Below are positions 32,284 through 41,330 of a DNA stretch of 64,000 bases, piece by piece (the first letter of the stretch is position 1; every line of letters starts with the position of its first letter). The DNA is from Siphonodentalium dalli. Its lineage: Eukaryota; Mollusca; Scaphopoda; Gadilida; Siphonodentaliidae. Both the position numbers and the translations under genes were made by a program. Where the stretch lies: the NCBI GenBank assembly GCA_032622095.1, contig CP136066.1:145607559-145671558 (forward strand), read 5' to 3'. The notes below the pieces were generated by a model. That model was not told where the DNA came from and searched no databases. It worked only from the letters and a program-made list of their open reading frames with translations.

Positions 32284-32970
32284 ATGACTACGCCACCGCT
32301 TATTCCAATTAGTGTTACTACAATGCTGGACTCCATGCATGTCACGCCTTGTCTGAGCTGGTCACTCCACGCTCACAAGGGCGGATACCAGTTGATTCTG
32401 GATTTCCAGTCCGGCCCGGCACAGCCCTTTTCAGGGCTCCCTACCGGGAGTGTACCGGATAATACCAGATCAACACGGAAAGTTCGACGACAAAAGATAA
32501 AAAAGAAGAAAAAGAAATCACCATCAAGAAAAAAAAGAGATGCCGAGAGACTAGCCGCATGGAAAGAGAAGAAGGCGACGGACATTACACCAGCCAGCTC
32601 CTCCCATGCAGTCGAAATCCCGGCCCAGTCTGTCCAGGAGATGGAATCACCACCACCATCGCCTCCACGGCCAGACATGGACTTCAACCCGAAGACTCCG
32701 GAATACACTGAGCCGGAGCCTTCAACTGTCAATCATATATCACCGGTAACCGAACAAGTAACAGATGCCACCAGCCTATGGATAGAAAACCACAAAAAAG
32801 AATCAGCTAAATTTCGCGCCAGAATAGACGAATCAATTAAGAAAACGGTAGTAGAAAGGAAGAAAGCAGAAGAGACTAGAATAAAAGCAATGGCAGCCTT
32901 AGACGAATTAGATCCACCGAAAAGTAAAAACAAAAAAAGAAAAAAGCTAAAAGCAACCAGCAAAAACTAA
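32284..32970 (+). CDS. PLE-associated ORF0, Lys-rich, probably nucleic-acid binding
   Basis: 228 residues from an ATG, intact. The N-terminal 70 residues are mixed (SWSLHAHKGGYQLILDF). Then a strong basic stretch with a run of six lysines is followed by SPSRKKRDAERLAAWKEKK, a KSPSxxxRD pattern that I have seen in ORFs of other invertebrate mobile elements. A Pro/Ser/Glu-rich middle and a charged, probably coiled-coil C-terminus end in another Lys-rich tail. Likely nuclear and RNA- or DNA-binding. No enzyme motif. It lies 5' of ORF1 on the same strand, separated by the ribozyme-like motif; copy 1 lacks the region. Confidence 0.6.
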   Translation: MTTPPLIPISVTTMLDSMHVTPCLSWSLHAHKGGYQLILDFQSGPAQPFSGLPTGSVPDNTRSTRKVRRQKIKKKKKKSPSRKKRDAERLAAWKEKKATDITPASSSHAVEIPAQSVQEMESPPPSPPRPDMDFNPKTPEYTEPEPSTVNHISPVTEQVTDATSLWIENHKKESAKFRARIDESIKKTVVERKKAEETRIKAMAALDELDPPKSKNKKRKKLKATSKN

Positions 32971-33149
32971 ACACCTCAACCTCACTTTGCCTCCGGTCAG
33001 CCTCCTCATCTGAACAGCATCAACAGCCTCAAAAATCGATCTCCATCGAATATATCAAGAAAGGGTGAAGGGACTTGCACACTGCAGTCCGACCACCCTA
33101 CCCGGCCTTCGGCCGGAAACGACTCAACAACTCAACATTCGAACCTAGC

Positions 33150-33191
33150 TTGCTTCCTGAAGAAGGTAATTCTACCGAAACGTTGAGGCAA
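33150..33191 (+). ncRNA. Hammerhead-ribozyme-like motif (type I, palindromic stem III)
   Basis: Stem I: TTGCTTC (33150-33156) pairs with GAGGCAA (33185-33191), seven pairs with one G-U. Core: CTGAAGA (33157-33163). Stem II: GGTA (33165-33168) and TACC (33173-33176) with loop ATTC. Then GAAA (33177-33180), and a stem III reduced to the self-complementary ACGT (33180-33183), with cleavage expected after T33184. One extra A (33164) lies between the core and stem II. Type I hammerheads with tiny palindromic stem III that act as dimers are described for Penelope-like elements, which fits this location. Not verified by folding. Confidence 0.6.
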
Positions 33192-33310
33192 CTTGACAGT
33201 GCGCTCCTAAGTACTTTTTTCATTTTATATCTTCGCGTTCCGTTCTTTGTGTATTATATGTTACTAATCATTACCTTTATTCACAGCCAAAATTCAAGTC
33301 CTGGATCAAC

Positions 33311-34774
33311 ATGACTCAAACAAAACAACCTAAACGTGGAAAAACTAACCGCCCAGAGCGGCAAAAAGACCAGGCCTATTTAGACCATTCTAACCTTGTG
33401 AAACTGATGTACAAGCTCCTACAGCTATGGCATCACATTAATTTCTTACAGGACCGTTTGGAGAAGAAGGTCCTGCCGAAAGGCTTTTCATCCATCACAG
33501 AGTCAGGGCGAACGAGGACCTTCCGACCAGTACTCCCCTGTGAGGAGGTCTTCAATTCGCTTAAAGCGGACGCATTTGAGTGGGGCTTATCCTCCATGAA
33601 AACTTTGGTCAAGTATTATTTAAAAACTGAATCAGAAATTGAAGTCAAGGTTCTTTCGGCACTCTCTTCTAAAACCCTTGACTTCGACTGAGCACGAGAC
33701 ACGGCATTAAAATGGGGACTGAAGAATTTTGGCACCAAATTAACTAACGAAACCAAAACAAAGTTCTTGAGTATCATCAGTAAGCTTCAGTCCTCGGTAG
33801 GTTCACGAGTTGTCGTCCAAACTCACACGAAACGTGCTCGGTCACCCTCCCCTCCCCCACTAACCGCTCGCCAGCTTCAATTCCAGGATGGTCCAGCCAG
33901 TGATCAGACAACGTCACCGTCTCTGATATCAACGCCAAAACGCGTCAAATCTACACCACAGCGACCTGCACCAAAACCACGCACACGAGCATCTGCAACT
34001 GCTACGCCACGCAAATCCACTCCACCGAACACGCCACTTCGCAATTCACCAGCCAAGAAAACTACACCACCGAAGCACGTCTCTTCCAGTCCTACTTCGC
34101 CTGTTGGTTCCATCGCTTCAATGACCTCGCCAACGATTTCAACATCATCACCATCGTATGCCTAGGTATTGTCATCATCACCTAAGGTATCAAAATTTTA
34201 TAAATTCCGTCAAACTGGCCCTAAGAAGGATTGGTCCTTCCCTAAACAGATCAAAAACAGTGTTGTTATTTTAGGCTCTTCTAATGTGTCCCGGATCGAT
34301 ATCGATCCTCCCAAAAATGTTACTATTGCTTGTTACCCAGGTGGCAATTTAGGTCATTTCGGCAACATCGCTCACAAACTGAAGTCGAAGCCAGAGAAGA
34401 CACCTCGGCACGTCATAATCAGCATTGGCATCAACAACAGAGAGGACTGGAAGACAGACAACGACAAAGACAAAACAGCAGGCACCACAGCTAAGAACAG
34501 GGTAACCAACATGGTTTGTAATTTCCGTAAAGTATTCCTTAACGCCACACTTCAATTTCAGGAAATCAATATCTCATCTAGTTTAGATTCTAGGGACCAG
34601 GAAGTTCTGCGTGCCATCAACAGCCAAGCTCGTCACACACAGAACCTCAAGGTTATCCAGGCAATACCAGACCGCGATTTTCACGTCGAAAACGACAACA
34701 TCCACTGGACATCACAGACGGCGGCGAAAATCTACCAAGGCTGGACCAACACCTTTAAAGGTCATTTAAACTAA
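33311..34774 (+). pseudogene. PLE ORF1: N-terminal domain, basic linker, SGNH hydrolase; two stops
   Basis: One frame of 488 codons from ATG 33311 to TAA 34774, interrupted by TGA at 33689-33691 and TAG at 34163-34165 with no frame change. Part 1 (about 126 residues) is basic then helical. Part 2 is a Ser/Pro/Thr/Lys-rich linker (SPSPPP, TPPKHVSSSP). Part 3 is an SGNH/GDSL-type hydrolase: VVILGSSNVSR (Ser nucleophile), CYPGGN, SIGINN, and ENDNIHW with the Asp-x-x-His pair, all four consensus blocks. Such enzymes cleave esters. Esterase domains are known in ORF1 of some CR1/L2-type elements and in giant rotifer Athena elements. A splice-acceptor-like TTATTCACAG lies 23 bp before the ATG. The absence of frameshifts suggests recent inactivation. 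Confidence 0.85.
34765..34774 (+). promoter_or_regulatory. -1 frameshift slippery site (TTTAAAC) at ORF1 stop, copy 2
   Basis: TTTAAAC at 34765-34771 in the ORF1 register (T TTA AAC), followed by TAA 34772-34774. In the -1 frame the last upstream stop is 10-12 nt before (inside TTTAAAGG), and the frame then stays open into ORF2. This leaves a window of only a few codons for a shift, centred on the heptamer. Confidence 0.55.
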
Positions 34775-37123
34775 TTCCTCAGAAGGGCATCAGCCATGCG
34801 GAAAGAGTCGGTCTCGGCACCGAGATAGTCAATCTTGTACCCGATCTTTCCCTGAGCGCTGGTGAGAAATCAATACTTAGGTATGGTCTAACCTTTGTTC
34901 CTACCCCACCCGATCTCAAAGAAACACCACATGTTGTTGAGACGGAGGATGGAACATTGGTTTTACCAGACTCTATGTATGCCATGGAAATGAACGGCGG
35001 TCCAGCAACCATGCAATTTAGGGAAGTAACAGCTATGGCTGATTTCTTTCGCAATTCGACAGGTTTAAAAGATCAATTTAAAGAACCTTCGATGTGGACC
35101 CCCTCTGATCGCCAGATTGACAACTCCATTCCCGAGGTCGCTGGCTTAGTCAAAACCGACATCACAAATTTACCAAAAATTCACAACGAGGATAACCTCA
35201 CTAAAGTTGAAAGAACTGTACTAAAAACTCTTCGCAGCAATAAAAACATTGTAATCAAACCTTGTGACAAAGGCAGCTCGCTCGTCATCATGTCTAAAGA
35301 AAATTACATTCTAGAAGCGACGCGCCAATTAAGCAACACTAAATATTACAAACCATTGGATGAGCCAATTTGGAAATCCAATGTTTTAAAATTCAATCTC
35401 ATTCTCAAAAGCTTGCTGGACCAGGACGTTTTAAGAAAAACATGTTCAGTATCTAATTGCAAAACCTGAATCCAATAATAGGACATTTTATTTGCTACCT
35501 AAAATACACAAACCTTTGAGCTGTTGGACTAATCCATACACACCACCCGGTCGCCCCATCATCAGCGACGTGGCCTCGGAGTCGTACCACATTTCGGAGT
35601 TTATTGATTTCTATTTGAAACCAATTGCTACCCGCCATCCGAGCTATCTAAAAGACACGGAGGACTTCCTCATTAAATTGTCGAAAATTGAAGTCCCATC
35701 TTCTGCTTACCTAATTAGTCTCGACGTGGAATCTATGTATACAAATATTGGAATCGATGCCGGATTAAAGTCAATTAAGAATGCATTTGATTTCCACCAT
35801 GATCCTCATAGACCTGGAGATGAACTACTTCAATTATTAGAACTTTCTCTTAAAGGGAATGACTTTGAATTTAATGGACGATATTATTTACAGGTCTCCG
35901 GCTGCAGTATGGGCAAGAAGTTTAGTCCTAATTTTGCCTCAATTTTTGTTGCAGAGTGGGAGAAAGGCGCCCTGGCCAAATCTGATAAACAACCATTAGC
36001 CTATTATAGATTCTTGGACGACATATTTATCATTTGGACTCATGGTCTGGATGAGTTTAGGGTGTTCTTGGACATCTTGAACAGTCATGACGAATCAATC
36101 AAACTCAAAGAATCAATATCGCAAACCAGCATTGATTTCCTTGATTTAACAATATTTAAGGGCCCACAATTTACATCATGCAACATTTTAGATACAAAAC
36201 TTTTTACGAAACCAACGGATTCTCACCAGCTACTTCATCGTAAATCTTTCCATCCGCCAAAACTTTTCAATGGATTGATTAAATCTCAAATCATTCGATA
36301 TCACCGGAACTGCACGAACAGAAGCGACCTAAATCAAGCTTGTTCGGTGCTGTTCCAGGCTTTACGACCGCGTGGCTACTCTAGTAGATTACTGCGCCAA
36401 GTAAAGTCCGAAACTCTCAGAGAATTGGAATCGTTACGCCATGACCCAACATCGACTGAGCCAACAAGGATACGGCACAATCGGCCGGTGTTGGGTAATG
36501 GTTCAGCCTCATTTTGTCACAGAAAACGATGTTACATCAATACAATGTAATATATCAATACTGGTAACACTTTCACCAGCGAACAAACACGCATATCGTA
36601 TCAAATGCAGAGCAAACTTAATTGTGATTCTAAAAACGTAATTTACTTAATCACATGCAAAAGGTGCCGTATACAATATGTTGGACAAACAAAAACCGCT
36701 CTCACAGTTAGAATCTCTAATCATCTTTCCAGTGTCCGCCAAGAACTTGACACGCAAATTTCAGATCATTTCAACTCATCTAATCATAACATTAAATCCC
36801 ATTTCAGCTTTCAGCCAATAGAACAGACACCAATTCTAGCCGAGGAAGACCAAACCGATTCAATACGCCTAGAACGCGAAAATCATTGGATGGGCGTACT
36901 TAAAACATATCTTCCGTTCGGACTTAACATTGACTACAAAGGTGTTTCTCGAAATTTCTTGTGCTTTCCTCTGATCTACAATCGTAGAAATGTTGAAATC
37001 GCAAGCATTTTCCGAAAAAACTTTGCCTTATTAAACACTAAATTGACCGAGCCTCTCGACAAACGGGTGATTATTGCCTACAAGAAAAATCCCAGTTTGA
37101 GAGATTTGCTCGTTCGATCTTGA
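34775..37123 (+). pseudogene. PLE ORF2: RT + GIY-YIG, one frameshift and one stop (copy 2)
   Basis: From the slippery site the -1 frame runs through the FVPTPPD and KPCDKGSS motifs, unbroken to 35469. A 2-bp deletion in the AAGAAAAAC run near 35435, relative to copy 1, shifts the frame. The RT core resumes at 35492 (LDVESMYTN, FLDD) and is broken by a GAA-to-TAA change at 36548-36550, then continues in frame through the GIY-YIG domain (36605-37123). A 12-bp deletion near 37120 removes the last four residues seen in copy 1. The breaks are different from those in copy 1, so both decayed independently from a functional source. Confidence 0.9.
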
Positions 37124-37196
37124 TTAACACGCAGTTTAATTAGCTTTTAGCTATGTCAACACCATTATCCTTTGTTTGTGCTCAACACAATATTTT

Positions 37197-37382
37197 ATGT
37201 CAATTTCCGACACAACCCAAGCAAATTTAGCTAGTTCCATCTTTGAATGGCAACAATGCTCAACAAATTATTCCATGTCAATTTCAGACACAACCTAACA
37301 AAATTTATGTCAATTTCTGACACAACCTAACAAAATTTATGTCAATTTCCGACACAACCTAACAAAATTTAGCTAGTTCCAT
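37197..37382 (+). repeat. 33-bp repeats in PLE 3' untranslated region, copy 2
   Basis: Same arrangement as 31675-31860 with only a few substitutions. Confidence 0.85.
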
Positions 37383-37443
37383 AGAAATAATTACATAAGA
37401 AATCGGATTCCGACCTGTGCCCGCGCTCTCCACACTTTCAAAA

Positions 37444-37560
37444 TATCTACATATCTCTAGATATTTACTATGCTAGTGGTACGATTTCTCTGATATAACG
37501 AAGATTTTTTTAGATTTATTGTAAAAATAGACAAAACAGCGCAATTTTTCAATTTTTTTT
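37444..37560 (+). repeat. 117-bp flanking direct repeat, right copy
   Basis: Near-identical to 28585-28700 and directly adjoining the 3' end of PLE copy 2. Single-copy flank resumes at 37561 (GTAGAAGATG). Confidence 0.85.
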
Positions 37561-38020
37561 GTAGAAGATGTTAGCTTTGTGTTCCAGAGGATATGATTAT
37601 TATTCCTCTTCAAAATGGAATAAAAACCAACTTAGTCCAAATATTTTCTAGATATTTGCCCGTTTCCCACATTTCGTCTCGTGACTCAGAGGCAGGTGAT
37701 TTAATTAAACTGATGGCGAAATAAAATAAACGAATTTTGAGTGCTCCAAGCAACCTATATGTACTAGTTGTGTCTATATATATACTCTAAACTCCACACG
37801 GATGCCAGTATGTCACCAGGAAAGTGACAGCTTTCCATATCGTTTCTTTTTATTAGAGGTAGAAACATATTTTCCCAATTTTCATTTCGGTCCTAAATTA
37901 GTGTTTCTCTGGCTTCGGGGGTTACCAAACTATTAGACTTGAGTCGAGGACCCCACCCACCAAAGCTCAGAGTTATCACATATCGATTTTTTATATCTTT
38001 TATTTTTCAATACCTGGGTA
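37561..38020. other. No gene; fragment of the GGTACTCAATCCGAT family
   Basis: Text at about 37914-38010 (GCTTCGGGGG, GAGTCGAGGA, AAAGCTCAGAGTTAT) matches the interior of the MITE at 42322-42756. This is therefore a partial copy next to or interrupted by the MITE at 38021. Confidence 0.55.
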
Positions 38021-38458
38021 GGTACTCAATCCGATCAGACGGTCATAAATACTCTATTTCTTTGGTTTCTGGTAAATAATATTTGACTCGAGCTCAGGGT
38101 GATCAGATATCGATTGTTGAAGTTTGTTATTTCTCGAGATGTGTAATAATATGCGGCCCAGAAACACGTGGTCAAACGGAGGGTCTCGGACAAAATTGCG
38201 GATGAAGATGGATAACTCTAAAGTAAAGTGGTAATACGGTAAATTTTTGTGATACTTTAGTGATAATACGACCATATTATGTTGAACAAAAAGTTGATAA
38301 ACTACAAGTTTTGGGAAATTCGATACTCTAGTTGACAGTGATTAGCATTATGTTGTTGCAATACATCGATTCTGATAACTAAAGCGTATTTTTAATAAAT
38401 GTTGTCGCTGTTGTATCTTGTTGGTATGCATGGGGACCGTCTGATCGGATTGAGTACC
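38021..38458. mobile_element. MITE with GGTACTCAATCCGAT ends
   Basis: Terminal inverted repeats of 24 bp: left GGTACTCAATCCGATCAGAC continuing GGTC, right GACC then GTCTGATCGGATTGAGTACC. 438 bp, AT-rich, non-coding. Related copies lie at 42322-42756 and from 63738 to the window end. Confidence 0.9.
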
Positions 38459-39483
38459 TTTAAAAAGAATTACGGAATTTAACTAACTGCAGTTCATCGA
38501 CACACTCAACTGAAAATTATTGCCAACAAAATTGCGATTAGAGTATATTTGAGAAAAATCAATGTGTTCCAAGGATCAATGTAAATGACTAAAATTCATG
38601 TTGACATTGTGTATCAAACTGGAAAACCGTTCTATCGTCACATCCTTGTCAACAGTGGTTTTTATTCTCGCATGGACAAATAAGATCCGACGGAAACACA
38701 TTATCGCGTACCGAAAATGATAGAGACGCTGGGGAAACTTGGAAAATATTACATCACAAACATGGCGGTATCGAGAATGCACTTATTTCCGAAAACACAC
38801 GACCGCTGCCGGCATCACTCGGAAGAATCGGCTGATTAGAAACATTTAACCGGAACAGCGAAACGATATCAAATTTACGCAATAATATAACTAACAAAAC
38901 GCATTTTTTAGCGCTATATCGACGAATTAGCCCGGGAATAGTTTACATATGCATGTTTTGAGACCCCTTTTCTCGAATTACGTATACATACATTTTAGGG
39001 TTCGAATGAGCCATGTCCGTTTAATTGCCAATACTGTATATATTGGGAGACATAATAAATATGTTACAAACCAAATGAGAAACATTCAGCTGAAATTAGA
39101 AGAGACGCCCAGACTCAGTACGGCAATAATGCACATTTGTACCGTGAATTTCATATACGTATATAAATAAGTATATATTAATGTAATGTATATTCCTGTA
39201 ATTTATTAAGATATTCATCATTATTATCATTGTGCAACTTCACATTGAGGTGAACTGCAATAAACATCTTGTATCTTTTATAATAAATATCATAACTGGC
39301 CGAGATATATGACGGACAGACAGCCTCAGACGGACGGACGAACAGACGGACACAAACAATTCAGTATATCTACCCCCTATTTATTTGAAAAAGTTTGGGT
39401 ATAATTATTCAAAGCAGATCACTTTAATACATTTCGTATCAACATTGGTAACACACAGCGTTTGCTGTTAACAAAATTTCCGT
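38459..39483. other. No gene seen
   Basis: Short open frames only. A GGACGGACGAACAGACGGAC tract lies at about 39333, the tail-type sequence of mollusc dispersed repeats. Confidence 0.5.
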
Positions 39484-39674
39484 GTAACAATAAGCAATTA
39501 TTTCATGTGTCTTTTGGGAACAGTCAAAATTGTTGTCCCGATGTATCAGGAATGACTATCGAACTGTCGCCCAAGGCCGAAGGCCGAGGGCAACAGTTCG
39601 ATAGTCATTCCTGATACCGAGGGACAACAATTTTGCCTGTTCCCAAAAGACACCTGAAATAATTGCTTTGTTAC
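39484..39674. repeat. 191-bp palindromic element
   Basis: Arms of about 90 bp: GTAACAATAAGCAATTATTT at the left pairs with AATAATTGCTTTGTTAC at the right, and inner words such as TTTTGGGAACAG and AACTGTCGCCC / GGGCAACAGTT also pair. The centre is a GGCCGAAGGCC hairpin tip. It can form a long near-perfect cruciform or RNA hairpin. It lies about 430 bp before the intact fibrinogen exon. Confidence 0.9.
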
Positions 39675-39825
39675 CCAATACATTTACTTGTATATAATCA
39701 GGTCATTGCTAATTAATTACACTCTTTAATAGTGACAGTGACAATGCTGAAATCCGGTTTAATTAGAAAACGAAACCGGAAATTTCCGGAAATAGCCGAA
39801 ACGTCACGGAAATTTCAAACCATGT

Positions 39826-39985
39826 AACAGTTCGTTCGGGCCAGTCAGCAGTTCACTCGGAGCCAGTCAACAGTTCGTTCGGGTCGGGCAACAGTTCTCT
39901 CGTGACGTCACGAAAGCTTACCGTGATTGCAAACCGGGCAACAGTTCATTCAGAGCGGGCAACAGTTCGTTGTTGCGTTACGAAC
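39826..39985 (+). repeat. Short imperfect repeats with CAACAGTTCGTTCGG
   Basis: AACAGTTC(G/A/T)(T/C)TC(G/A) recurs about six times at spacings of roughly 22-45 bp, linked by GCCAGTC or CGGGCAA phrases. It lies just 3' of the 191-bp palindrome, whose centre also has GGCAACAGTTCGATAG, so both may belong to one element. Confidence 0.65.
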
Positions 39986-40104
39986 GCGAATTTGGGGTTA
40001 ACCAGTTAATTCTAAGTCCCAATGATTTACGAAGTAAAACTCTACTATTGGGTAACAATATATATTGGCATATATGTACATGTAATCGCGTATACCTCTT
40101 GCAG

Positions 40105-40709
40105 ATTGCAAACAGTTGAAAGTGGATGGGAATTTCACAACAACAGGCCTCTATTGCCTTAAACCAGATGGGATGACAGAATTCAGGGTTGTGTGTGACA
40201 TGACGACCGATGGCGGCGGGTGGACAGTGTTTCAGCAGAGGTTGGACGAGGCAGTTGGATTTTGGCGCGGGTGGGTCGGCTACGTAGAAGGTTTTGGTGT
40301 TGTGTTACCCCTCGGTAGCTACTGGCTAGGTCTTGAGAAGATGTGGAACATGACGTCAGGCCACACTAATGAGCTTTCTATCGAGGTGACGCCATTGTAT
40401 GGTGCACCAGAGCTTCATGCGAAGTACTCGAGCTTCAACTTGGGATCATCGGAGACAAACTACATCATCTCTGTCAGTGGTCACAGTGGCAACGATGGAG
40501 ATATCATGAGTATTCACAACGGGGTGCAATTTAGCGCATTTGAACACACCGGATGTTCTTGTCTGAATGATCGCACAGGTTCGTGGTGGTACGATTGTGC
40601 CGGATGCCCAGGAAGCAACTTGAATGGGAGATACTGGGACGGGGCTATGAAATGGGCGGGCACGATCAGTTTGAAGCGAACAAAAATGATGTTCCGGAGG
40701 CTGGATTAG
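40105..40709 (+). CDS. Fibrinogen-domain (FReD) exon, intact
   Basis: About 201 residues from the acceptor TACCTCTTGCAG (AG at 40103-40104) to TAG at 40709. It starts in phase 1, giving an Asp-Cys start like the broken exon at 23936. Landmarks: CDMTTDGGGWTVFQQRL, YWLGLEKMW, SWWYDCAGCPGSNLNG and TKMMFRRLD. This is the carbohydrate- or acetyl-binding domain of FREP/ficolin-type secreted lectins of innate immunity. The calcium-site region is shortened: where family members have DxDN there is FEHTGCSCLND, so calcium dependence may be lost and ligand choice altered. No signal peptide or upstream exon was found between 37561 and 40104; the first exons may be those shared with the 21.7-kb exon. Confidence 0.88.
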
Positions 40710-40831
40710 AAGTCAGAATTGAACAGGGACGATATCGCCATTGGAGGTGTCTACATTACCTGACCCGAAGCCGCCTGAATGTAGAATACTGGGAAGGGAA
40801 ATCGATATGGGTGGATATGAGCAATAACCAG

Positions 40832-41289
40832 ATATGTGACCCGCCATATCAAATCCAGTCGTAAGTCGGGATTTTTTTTACCCTGTGCCAATGCATTCTC
40901 TTATATATGCGAGTCGACCATATGTAGCCTCGCATATATAAGAGAATGCATTGGCCTAACAATTTTAATAATTTTTTCTTGTATTCTTTAACAATTTTAT
41001 AATTTCACCCATACAGAGCCCCAGACAAACATGAGCAGACGACACTCTTCTATATGCTTCTATATATATGTGTGGGGCTCCCTGCAGGGTAATGGATGTT
41101 TTTTATTTTATGTCCTAAAAATTGTAAGAAACATTTATTTAAAAAAAATGATAAAAAATTGTTAGGCCAATGCATTCTCTTATATATGCGAGGCGACCTA
41201 TGGTCGACTCGCATATATAAGAGAATGCATTGGCACAGGGTAAAAAAAATCCCGACTTCCGACTGGATTTGATATGGCGGGTCACATAT
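40832..41289. mobile_element. Fold-back element with nested hairpins
   Basis: Arms 40832-40980 and 41143-41289 are reverse complements of about 148 bp, from ATATGTGACCCGCCATATC inward, with few differences. Each arm itself contains a palindrome with CCAATGCATTCTCTTATATA / TATATAAGAGAATGCATTGG halves. A relative of that inner hairpin is at 58181-58265. It has no coding capacity and lies 120 bp after the fibrinogen stop codon. Confidence 0.9.
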
Positions 41290-41330
41290 ATGATGTTCCG
41301 GCGGTTGGATTAGAAATCCCAATGATCAGA
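41290..41330 (+). pseudogene. Duplicated 3' tip of the fibrinogen exon
   Basis: ATGATGTTCCGG(C)GG(T)TGGATTAGAA at 41291 repeats, with a few changes, the end of the exon at 40687-40712 (MMFRRLD and stop). It begins exactly at the outer edge of the fold-back element, so the element and the duplication probably share one history. Confidence 0.7.

Larger units (their letters stand above)
31923..37443 (+). mobile_element. Penelope-like element, long copy 2
   Basis: About 5.5 kb, directly head-to-tail after copy 1. Order: 5' region, Lys-rich ORF0, hammerhead-like motif, ORF1 (N-terminal domain, basic Ser/Pro/Thr linker, SGNH hydrolase), slippery site, ORF2 (DKG region, RT, GIY-YIG), and a repeat-bearing 3' region that ends at CTTTCAAAATATCTAC. 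ORF1 has two stops and ORF2 has a 2-bp deletion and one stop, so this copy is not autonomous. Whether the true unit starts at 31923 or at the ribozyme (with 31923-33184 acting as a pseudo-LTR between copies) cannot be settled here. Confidence 0.88.

Noticed and set aside
33075-33314. 79-codon frame with a membrane-like C-terminus before PLE ORF1
   Set aside because: It crosses the hammerhead-like motif and its start does not fit; the hydrophobic end comes from a T-rich stretch before a splice-acceptor-like site.
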